Source of the DNA: Hyphomicrobiales bacterium
GTDB taxonomy: Bacteria > Pseudomonadota > Alphaproteobacteria > Rhizobiales > Rhizobiaceae
Direction of reading: 5' to 3'
Assembly: GCA_900469615.1 (NCBI GenBank)
Contig: UBYA01000016.1
Coordinates: 104,560 to 168,559, forward strand
DNA: 64,000 nucleotides
A model generated the notes under the pieces. It made no database searches and was not told the origin of the DNA. It saw only the letters and a list, made by a program, of their open reading frames with translations. Of this stretch, positions 53,070 to 60,618 are shown in pieces. The stretch's first letter is position 1. Each line of letters opens with the position of its first letter. A program made the translations under genes and the position numbers.

Positions 53070-55364
53070 TCAGTAAGACGCCGTACTGGGAAATCCAATT
53101 GACGATCCCATCGGCGGAGGTAGAAATAATGCTGATAATAGCGCCGTTAAAAACTCGGTGTAACGAATAGAATACGTCCAATCGTCCGTTTCTTCTTGCT
53201 GTTCGATTATCGTCTCGACCATTTCGGTGGCCTGCACCTCATGAAATATTGGAGAAGTCGTACCGTCGGGCGAAGAGTCAAAAATCTGCGCGCCACTTTC
53301 GTTTAATAAAGGCAGTTTCTTAATTTTGGGGCGAAGCTCCTTTTTTATTACTCTCCTTCGACGGGCCACATCTCCGTCAACGTAAACTTCAAGCTCAGCG
53401 ACAAAAAACTCTTCCATGATTGGCCGTTCTTCCCTGACAACTGTTTTTTTAACAACCAACTTCCTATCGCGGCAGAACCAAGCATATCGCCATGGATTAA
53501 GACCACGTAGCTCGAATTCGTTAACACATTTTTGTGCTGGAACTCCGCTGTGCAGCCTTGCTACTTCCCCCTTGGTTGTGATTGAAGCTAGCCATTGAAA
53601 TAAGCCTATATGTTGAAGGCAGGCAAGCAGCGCTTGTCTCTCCGTGTCGGTAAACTGTCGGAATTCTGACTTCTGGGTTTCATCGGAAGTATTAATTGCA
53701 TCATTAACCGCAAATACTTCCGCCCACCGGAACGATGCACTTCCGATACTTCCGACATTATCGGCGGAAGGCCGAACGTTACCTAGAAACACATTATCAC
53801 GCGCGTCGTACGTCAAGGTTCCGCCGCCTGGAGAAGCATTACCACCGGTGGCCCGGATACGGGTATCAAAAGAATTCTTATTTCCGGAAGTATAAAATGT
53901 TATGGAACGCCCTATATTTGTGGCGCTCTCTTTGGCGCCAAGAAATATATCTCCTGCATAATTCGCCCTAAATGTAATAAATCCGGCTGCGGCATTTTCA
54001 ACCACTAAGGCATCGCCGATGCCGTGATACATAAAGCCAATCTTTGATGTTGTCGTTCTGTGATAAAACCCGACCTGCTGATCATGTGAAGTAAAGCCTC
54101 GAAACCAATCTCCCCGAGCAATAAAGCCAGTCTGACACTGGTAAGAGCCCAAAGTACCTGACGCATTAGTAGCGGCAAGATATCCCCAAACGCGATTTAC
54201 GGGGTCATCGATATTTGTTGAAGGTGCATGCCCCTTCAAGTTCCTTATCGAGAGTTCCTGACCTATAGCCTGGGTAGCTAATCCAGCCTGCTCTAGGTTG
54301 GCAACACCGTTCAGGGCCCAAATTTTATCGAATCCTATCGTGAGACCGACGCCGCTGGAGGGGATGATGGGCTCTGATCCATCTTTTTCGCGCCACTCTG
54401 CTACCGTGAGGACCGATCCATCTTCGTTCCAATTCAGAAGAATGCCCGTGCATCGGTTAACGTGTTTTGTATAAATTATCATGCCTGAACGCAAACGCTT
54501 AACCTGTTCATTCGTCAAAGACGCTAGGCTAGCGGTGCTTCTTGTGTAGCTTGCCACACTTACGTTCACGATCGCCGGGGCCGAATATGCGGCTGCCGCA
54601 AATGCGACGGCATCCCGCTGTCCATAGTTGGCAAGCTCCTGAATATTGCTGAATTGAAGCACAGGAGCTGGTTTATCGCCATAGTTTCCGCCAACGGAAA
54701 CGACCAAGCCGCATGCTTGATCAAGCGTGCCAATAGGATAGCCTAACGTTATGCGCCGCATATCACGAATTAAAGCACCGTTAAGAAACTCGATTCCGTC
54801 GATATATGCAGCTTGGTCTGCTATCCAAGTGATTTCCTGCCCACCCGTGTCCACAAGTTCTGTTAACTTATATCGGCCAGCAGGAATTCTGACCTGGCCC
54901 ACTTTAGGGTGAGGCAAGGTATTCCACGGAGTCAAAACATTATCCAATGCGAATACGGCTTTTGCGGTTGCAGAGAATGCGCTGGTATCATCCGAGCCTG
55001 ACCCCGCGCCTGCCATTCTGACGTTGATTTCTTTATCTGCAATCTGCCACCAACCGCCATCAGCGCTGTCATGATCACCATTTGCAGTATAACGATCTAA
55101 GGAGCGTGTCTTGAATGGCGGTGGAAAGGGCGGCTCCGCATCTACTCGGGCGTAAGAAGCTGCGCCACCATCGCCCCACACAGCGTAGCCTGAAGTTGTT
55201 ATTGTTGATACCTCGCTTGCAATGTGACTATGCAGCATGACTGTGAAAACGGAGTCGCTGTGAAAAGTTTGGGAGGATACTGCGATTGGAAGAGCATTTG
55301 ACTTAGAGGCCCCAGAAATGGAGGCGGCAAAAAGTGCGCTTTGGAGGAAAATTCGCCTTTCCAT
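53070..55364 (-). CDS. Tat-exported tail-spike-like protein with C-terminal S74 chaperone domain
   Basis: A 764-residue protein in AT-richer DNA. The N-terminus MERRIFLQSALFAASISGAS has a twin-arginine motif (RRxFL) and hydrophobic stretch. The middle (about 130-550) is beta-rich with pectate-lyase-like features (DKEINVRMAGAGSGSDDTSA, RIPAGRYKLTELVDTGGQ, GALIRDMRRITLGYP), as in phage tail spikes. The end carries an intramolecular chaperone (peptidase S74) domain: NVGSIGSASFRWAEVFAVN, then NTSDETQKSEF with the Ser-Asp self-cleavage site, and YSIRYTEFLTALLSA. The usual final coiled coil after that block is missing, so the gene is probably cut at its 3' end near the IS66 remnant. No capsid or tail genes are near. 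An earlier in-frame start at 55442 exists. Confidence 0.75.
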   Translation of the reverse strand: MERRIFLQSALFAASISGASKSNALPIAVSSQTFHSDSVFTVMLHSHIASEVSTITTSGYAVWGDGGAASYARVDAEPPFPPPFKTRSLDRYTANGDHDSADGGWWQIADKEINVRMAGAGSGSDDTSAFSATAKAVFALDNVLTPWNTLPHPKVGQVRIPAGRYKLTELVDTGGQEITWIADQAAYIDGIEFLNGALIRDMRRITLGYPIGTLDQACGLVVSVGGNYGDKPAPVLQFSNIQELANYGQRDAVAFAAAAYSAPAIVNVSVASYTRSTASLASLTNEQVKRLRSGMIIYTKHVNRCTGILLNWNEDGSVLTVAEWREKDGSEPIIPSSGVGLTIGFDKIWALNGVANLEQAGLATQAIGQELSIRNLKGHAPSTNIDDPVNRVWGYLAATNASGTLGSYQCQTGFIARGDWFRGFTSHDQQVGFYHRTTTSKIGFMYHGIGDALVVENAAAGFITFRANYAGDIFLGAKESATNIGRSITFYTSGNKNSFDTRIRATGGNASPGGGTLTYDARDNVFLGNVRPSADNVGSIGSASFRWAEVFAVNDAINTSDETQKSEFRQFTDTERQALLACLQHIGLFQWLASITTKGEVARLHSGVPAQKCVNEFELRGLNPWRYAWFCRDRKLVVKKTVVREERPIMEEFFVAELEVYVDGDVARRRRVIKKELRPKIKKLPLLNESGAQIFDSSPDGTTSPIFHEVQATEMVETIIEQQEETDDWTYSIRYTEFLTALLSALFLPPPMGSSIGFPSTASY

Positions 55365-56143
55365 TATGCAATTACCGAAGTTCGGACATTGGCGGCACAC
55401 CATATGAAACGATCCATAGCAAACCATGTAAACGGCTCGCATTTATCGTAATACCCCGTTTTTGAGATCAGTTTGAGAATTGTATCGCCAGATTTGATCA
55501 TTCTCTCGCTCTCCTTGGAGTCGCTATTGATATTTGCGTATCGTCAAACATTTGTATAGTCAATCAAGGAGAGGAGGAATGCATGGAGCCCTCTATGTGT
55601 TCAGTCCCGGCATTTGATGGGTTGGATCGAGCCTGAATCTTTCGGGCTTCTTTGTCCAGACGGTGCAGATATATTCATAGGGTGTAAGGCCTCGAAGGGT
55701 CTTGAGCCGGCGGGCGAAATTGTATGCCGCGACGAAATCGCCGATATGCCGGCGGAGCTGATCGTGGCTGTCGTAGTGATAGCGTTTGACGGTCGCCTCT
55801 TTGATCGTCCGGCTCCTCCGTTCGACCTGGCCATTTGTCCAGGGATGCTTGGGTTTGGTCAGCCGATGCTCGATGCCGCGTCGCCAACATGCCCGGTCGA
55901 ACGGATGGCCGCGGAACCGGGCGGCTGGTCCGTTGCGGTTCTTGGGGATGTCGGCGAACTGGATGCCGTTGTCGGTCAGCACGGTGTGTATTTCGTAAGG
56001 AACAGCGGCAACCGATGCTTCCAGGAAGTCTGACGCCGTTCTGGTCGTGGCGCGCCTGACCATTTGAACGAAAGCGAACTTGGACGTCCTGTCTATCGCG
56101 ACATAGAGGTTGAATAGCCCCGAGTTTCGTAGACACCCACGGG

Positions 56144-56932
56144 TTAGATTTTCTGCCGCTTCTCGAACTCGACGGGTGACAGCATTCCGTAGATCCTACG
56201 ACGTATCCGCTCTCGCTTCAGAAGATTGAAGAAGCTCTCGGCCACCGCATTGTCATGGCAGTTGCCACGTCGGCTCATCGAGTGAACCAGATTGTGGTGC
56301 CTGAGGAACGATGCCCAGTCCATACTGGTGAACTGCGAGCCCTGGTCCGAGTGGACCAGCACGGTGTTCTTTGGTTTGCGTCGCCACACCGCCATGAGCA
56401 GAGCCTGCAATACGACGTCCGTGGTTTGGCGGCCCTGCAGTGCCCAGCCAATGATCCGACGGGAATAGAGGTCGATGACGACAGCGAGATATGCGAAGCC
56501 CTCACAAGTTCGGATGTAGGTAATGTCCGTGACCCAGGCCTTGTCCGGAGCCGCTACGTCAAATTGCCGGTCGAGCGTGTTGCCGATAGCGACGGCAGGC
56601 CTGCCGCTGTAGATGCCGGGACGGCGTTTGTAGCCAATCTGCGTCCTGATCCCGGCGAGACGGGTCAGACGTGCAACCCGGTTCGCGCAACACATCTCGC
56701 CTTGGTCGAGAAGATCGTCGTGCAGCTTGCGATAACCGTAGACCTTGCCGCTCTCTTCCCATGCCTTCAGGAGCAGGTCGGTCTGTCGCTTGTCCTCGCT
56801 GGCTCGCCTGCTCAGCGGGTTCTTCAGCCAGGTGCAAAATCCGCTGGGATGAACCCGCAGAAGGCGGCACATCGTCCGCACCGAAAACGGCAAGCGATGC
56901 ACGGCAATGAACGCTTGACTATCACTTTGCAT
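56144..56932 (-). CDS. IS3-family transposase OrfB with internal deletion
   Basis: A 262-residue integrase-core protein. The HTH_21-like region (CWEESGKVYGYRKLHDDLL in part) precedes the DDE core: VTDITYIRTCEGFAYLAVV, VLVHSDQGSQFTS and NCHDNAVAESFFNLLKRE. After RERIRRRIY the reading jumps straight to GMLSPVEFEKRQKI. Relatives have about 25-30 residues here, around a DYIEMFYN block. The frame is kept, but an in-frame deletion likely leaves the enzyme inactive. Confidence 0.82.
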   Translation of the reverse strand: MQSDSQAFIAVHRLPFSVRTMCRLLRVHPSGFCTWLKNPLSRRASEDKRQTDLLLKAWEESGKVYGYRKLHDDLLDQGEMCCANRVARLTRLAGIRTQIGYKRRPGIYSGRPAVAIGNTLDRQFDVAAPDKAWVTDITYIRTCEGFAYLAVVIDLYSRRIIGWALQGRQTTDVVLQALLMAVWRRKPKNTVLVHSDQGSQFTSMDWASFLRHHNLVHSMSRRGNCHDNAVAESFFNLLKRERIRRRIYGMLSPVEFEKRQKI

Positions 56933-57191
56933 CCCTGGCGAAATACGCGGCCGCTTTTTTTAGGATGTCACGCTCCTCGGTAATGCGAGCCAGTTCCTTC
57001 TTCAGCCGCCTGATCTCCTCGGCCTCATCATTGTCCTTGGCGTTCGAAGCGGCAAACTTCTTCTTCCATTCATACAAAGAATGCTGGCTCACCCCGAGCC
57101 GCTGCGAAACCTCTGCAACCGGATAGCCTCGCTCCGTGATCTGACGCACTGCGTCACGCTTAAACTCTTCGCTGAAATTCGATTTGCTCAT
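56922..57191 (-). CDS. IS3-family transposase OrfA
   Basis: An 89-residue helix-turn-helix protein (FSEEFKRDAVRQITERGYPV, VSQRLGVSQHSLYEWKKKF) with a leucine-zipper-like tail (EEIRRLKKELARITEERDIL). It binds the element ends and is fused to OrfB by -1 frameshifting at the A-rich run near its 3' end, where the two genes overlap. Confidence 0.88.
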   Translation of the reverse strand: MSKSNFSEEFKRDAVRQITERGYPVAEVSQRLGVSQHSLYEWKKKFAASNAKDNDEAEEIRRLKKELARITEERDILKKAAAYFARDAK

Positions 57192-57760
57192 GATGCTCTT
57201 CTTGCCTCAAAATTAGGAAAGAAGGTGTCTACAAATCTCGGGGCCATTCAGGTAGAGCTTGCCTTCGGGCGGTCTGCACCTCAGCCAGGTCGATGTGAAA
57301 ATAGCCGATTGCGTAGGCCTTGAACTTCTTCCTCGACGGCTTGTCGCCCTTCACATCCGGCAGTCTCGAAATTCCATGTCGTTGCAGGCATCGATGCAAT
57401 GACGATCGCGTCAGATGCGGGATTGTCGGCTGAAGAGCATAGAGGCAATCATCCAGCGCCAGCAGCGTGTGCCGCCGGAACGCGATGACAATCGCCTCCT
57501 CTTCTTCACTGAGAATGGTTGAACGCGGCTCCTTCGGTCCGGTTTTGAGATCCTCGACCGTCGTCCGCTTGCGCCACTTCAGAACCGTCTTCGGATTGAT
57601 CCCGTAGCTCCGGCTCAACTCCGCGGCCGAAGCTTGCGATCGCTGTATTGCAGCGCGGACTGCGTGCGTGGTCGTGGCGCTCCCGTGACGAATTTGGCCC
57701 ATAGTGCTTCCTTCCAGTCGGTGGAAAAGATTGCACCATCAAATGCCGGGATCAAACACA

Positions 57761-58564
57761 TCAGATCGCAAGAGCGGCCAGTGGCTTTTGATATTTCTCT
57801 TCTATGATGCGCTTGATCGCTTCACTATATTTCGCGTCAGCTATTTCAAGCGTCATCTGTCGAGTTGCAAGGCCCGATTTAAGCTGCGCCTCTCGGGAAC
57901 TTCCTGTCCAGACACCGCTGGAGTGCTGGTGATAGATACTCATTGGTTCCCGGAGAAATCCTATAGGTCCGTGAAGTTCGAAAAAGAACGCCATAGCAAT
58001 CTCATTGAAGCGCTCACGAAATACTCGCTCAGGTAGCGCTTTAGTCAAGCTAGATCGTAGAAGGCATGAAGAAAAATTGGCTATCAAGTTCATGGTCGGC
58101 TCTGCAAGAAAGTCCCTCCCATCAAGTTTGTTCTTGGTCAAATTCACTTGTCGAGGAAGAAACTCCTCTTGTCCCGATGGTAGTTTGCGCACTCGGATCA
58201 TGGAAAAAACCATGGAGCAATCCGGATTCGCGAGCAGAAAACTTAGCTGCTTCGATAGCTTCTCAGGATCCGTCCATAAGTCATCACCCTCAAGTATTGC
58301 TGTGTAATCACCTGTAGCTTCAGTGAACAACCTCCGGAAATTCCGCGAAATACCAACATTAAATTCTTCACTGATATCACGAATTAATCCAGGATAAAGG
58401 CACGCCCACTTCATAATTATTTTGCGAGTATTATCAGACGACCCGTCAGATGACACAAGTATTTCGTGAGAAAAATCTCCAATTTGCTCGACTGCACTGG
58501 CTATCGTAGCATCGATATATTGCTCCTGATTATACGTGGGAATAATCGTAGTAATTTTGATCAT
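57761..58564 (-). CDS. Family 2 glycosyltransferase
   Basis: A 267-residue GT-A fold enzyme. IIPTYNQEQYIDATIASAVE starts the nucleotide-binding half, ILVSSDGSSDNT is the first Asp block, and ILEGDDLWTDPEKLSKQ holds the metal DxD-like site. It adds a sugar to a surface glycan from a nucleotide donor on the cytoplasmic side. The ATG overlaps the upstream gene's stop by 4 bp. The stop codon directly abuts the IS481 end, so the C-terminus may have been shortened by that insertion. Confidence 0.85.
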   Translation of the reverse strand: MIKITTIIPTYNQEQYIDATIASAVEQIGDFSHEILVSSDGSSDNTRKIIMKWACLYPGLIRDISEEFNVGISRNFRRLFTEATGDYTAILEGDDLWTDPEKLSKQLSFLLANPDCSMVFSMIRVRKLPSGQEEFLPRQVNLTKNKLDGRDFLAEPTMNLIANFSSCLLRSSLTKALPERVFRERFNEIAMAFFFELHGPIGFLREPMSIYHQHSSGVWTGSSREAQLKSGLATRQMTLEIADAKYSEAIKRIIEEKYQKPLAALAI

Positions 58565-60468
58565 TTTTTTGCGAGACGCGTTAATGTTATACTGACACCC
58601 TCTTCTGAATGCCCAGACCCCAACCGATGAATTTGGATATCGCCGTCCGCCGCCACAAGCCCAACCAACGACGCTTCCTCGCCCCATAAGACCAAACCAA
58701 GCGCCCGCTCCAGTCCATGCTCAAGAGCTCCATCTTGGCGAAAGAGCACACTATATCCATCTGAATCACACATATATCGAGCCAATCGAGCAAATATTTG
58801 CGGACGCACCCAAAACATGGTACCTGCGACAAATGCCCAATCTTTATCGACAACATGTGATAGCTCAATATCTTTCGCAATTTTCTTTACATGTTCGAGT
58901 GTTTCGGGAATGGAATTCCGGTTGCCAAGCTTGTAAAGCTCCTTGGAGCATACAATCTTCAGACTTTTTTCCGCCTTGAATCGATCGACAATTCCATTGA
59001 TGAGTTCTGGCGAGCCGAGTACAGACCCAATCAAGGCTTTGCGCCATGCTTCGCCCCACGGACCTACATCGCGCTTAGTATGCACCTTGCACACCAGAAA
59101 ATAGTTTTTAAGTGTTGAGCCTAGTTCGAGGAAAGCCCCGATATCAGCTCCAACATTGGGAAAATGAAACACGCGTGCGCCAGGGAATTCTGAAATTACA
59201 GATCTGATACTCGCGTCATCCTCTTTCAATGACGTTGTGACGAAGAGATCGAATTCGAACCCAATATTCTTTAGATAAGATATGCATTCCTCAACGCGAT
59301 CAGCGTGATAAAGATGCATCACAATAGCAATCCTGTACGCAGAGGCATCCATAATCGGGGGTTGTTCAACAATGAGCTTCCTCGACGAGGTTCTAATATC
59401 TTTGAGTAGCTTCTGTATTGAATCAGAATCAGTGTATTCTCGATTGCTTATTCGTTCCGAACCGCCATCGTAATACTCGACACCGATGTAAGGAACGCCA
59501 ACAATTCGCGTTCGCGCGCCTACTCGCAGTATAAATTCCCAATCAACAAGTCGCCTTATTTTTTCATTGAAGCGAAACTCGCGAAATACGCCATCCCAAC
59601 GCATGAAAAAGCAATTTAGGTCAATAAAATTTTCATGCACGCATGATTCATAGTCAAAGTCCGCGTAAAGGACAGACCTTCGGTTCCCTTCGTCATCACG
59701 AACGTTGGCCGCACAATAGCCCGATGAGATCTTAGCTTGTTGCGCGTGTTTGAGCATGAATTCAATCATTTTCGGATTCCAAGTATTGTCAGAATCCAAA
59801 AAAAATACCCACCTGCCCGACGCAAGTTCCAGCCCCAGATTTCGAGCTTTAGAAACGCCATTATCTCCGATATTTTTTACATATTTAATTCTTTTATCTT
59901 TAACGGACAATATAACATCTTCGGTATTATCAGTACTTCCATCGTCAATGACAATAAGTTCGAATGTCTGGTGGGTTTGAGCAAGGACAGATGAAATTGC
60001 ATTCGCAATACAGAAGGCCCTATTGCGGGTGGGCATTACTATTGAAACGAGGGCGCTTACATCATACGTTGCCCTTTCAAGCGCATCAACGACCCGATTT
60101 TGAATCGATTCGTCCCAGTCTTTATGCCTACGTACGACAATTCGGCGCGCCTTCTGTCGAGCCTCTTTCTCGCCTGGCTTATATATAGGATAAACCGGTC
60201 TATTTTCCTTCTGCCCATACCGGATATAATGCAAAAGGGGATTCAGCTTGGCTCGGTTAACATCGGGGTTTGCTGCCTGATAACTGCGGGCGCAGAATCG
60301 TTGGGATGGACTCCTTTGCAGCCTCCATCCCAACCACAAATAATGTTCGACGGGGTCCATTCCAAGCATCCGCACGTCGGGATACTGTGCTTCATACCAA
60401 GCACTATCAAAGAAATGCGAATCTTTCACCAATTTGGCGTCAGCCGCGCTCACAATAGCAGCCTGCAT
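58561..60468 (-). CDS. Glycosyltransferase GT2 fused to rhamnan-synthesis (RgpF) domain
   Basis: A 635-residue fusion. Residues ~15-110 carry two copies of a short module (FDSAWYEAQYPDV...HYLWLGW and SYQAANPDV...HYIRYGQ). A GT2 domain follows at about 140-370 (VSIVMPTRNRAFCIANAISS, VIDDGSTDNTEDV, FFLDSDNTW). The C-terminal ~240 residues match RgpF-type domains (IAIVMHLYHADRVEECISYL, NVGADIGAFLELG, VCKVHTKRD). It probably makes a rhamnose-containing or similar heteroglycan. ATG 60468 follows GAGGAAAG; a longer frame exists to 60558. It is in AT-rich DNA with codon use unlike the sugar operons. Confidence 0.85.
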   Translation of the reverse strand: MQAAIVSAADAKLVKDSHFFDSAWYEAQYPDVRMLGMDPVEHYLWLGWRLQRSPSQRFCARSYQAANPDVNRAKLNPLLHYIRYGQKENRPVYPIYKPGEKEARQKARRIVVRRHKDWDESIQNRVVDALERATYDVSALVSIVMPTRNRAFCIANAISSVLAQTHQTFELIVIDDGSTDNTEDVILSVKDKRIKYVKNIGDNGVSKARNLGLELASGRWVFFLDSDNTWNPKMIEFMLKHAQQAKISSGYCAANVRDDEGNRRSVLYADFDYESCVHENFIDLNCFFMRWDGVFREFRFNEKIRRLVDWEFILRVGARTRIVGVPYIGVEYYDGGSERISNREYTDSDSIQKLLKDIRTSSRKLIVEQPPIMDASAYRIAIVMHLYHADRVEECISYLKNIGFEFDLFVTTSLKEDDASIRSVISEFPGARVFHFPNVGADIGAFLELGSTLKNYFLVCKVHTKRDVGPWGEAWRKALIGSVLGSPELINGIVDRFKAEKSLKIVCSKELYKLGNRNSIPETLEHVKKIAKDIELSHVVDKDWAFVAGTMFWVRPQIFARLARYMCDSDGYSVLFRQDGALEHGLERALGLVLWGEEASLVGLVAADGDIQIHRLGSGHSEEGVSITLTRLAKK

Positions 60469-60618
60469 GCTTTCCTCACATGGAAGTCTCTCAACCGATA
60501 TATTTTTGAAAAATACATATTCGCACCTCACTCGTCTAGCGTGCAGATGCCGCTCCAACGTGAAAATTATGTTACCTTAGTGATCTGAACCATTGCAACT
60601 GTTACGGTGAGTTGTGGG

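Larger units (their letters stand above)
56115..57246 (-). mobile_element. IS3-family insertion sequence inside the IS481 transposase
   Basis: Inverted ends share CCCCGAG...GTAGACACC: TAGCCCCGAGTTTCGTAGAC at the left and, reversed, TGGCCCCGAGATTTGTAGAC at the right. The 1.13-kb element encodes OrfA and OrfB with the A7G-type slippery run at about 56955 for frameshift fusion. I could not identify a clean target duplication. Confidence 0.75.
55596..57702 (-). pseudogene. IS481 transposase in two halves
   Basis: The N-terminal half starts at 57702 (helix-turn-helix AAELSRSYGINPKTVLKWRK; GISRLPDVKGDKPSRKKFK; YFHIDLAEVQTA with the first catalytic Asp). An extra C near 57270 shifts the frame, and the IS3 copy interrupts just after that. 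The C-terminal half resumes near 56112 (LYVAIDRTSKFAFVQMVRRA; VLTDNGIQF with the second Asp; TKPKHPWTNGQVERRSRTIK with the Glu) and ends at about 55595. It is inactive. Confidence 0.82.
55596..57760 (-). mobile_element. IS481-family element split by an IS3 element
   Basis: The ends carry matching inverted repeats: TGTGTTCAGTCCCGGCATTT at the left and, reversed, TGTGTTTGATCCCGGCATTT at the right. Removing the inner IS3 element leaves about 1.03 kb, a normal IS481 size. The right end touches the stop codon of the glycosyltransferase gene at 57761. It marks a boundary between the tail-spike-like gene and the glycan genes. Confidence 0.78.

Noticed and set aside
53070..55364. A prophage at the tail-spike-like gene
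   Set aside because: No capsid, terminase, portal, lysis or tail assembly genes are present in the window.
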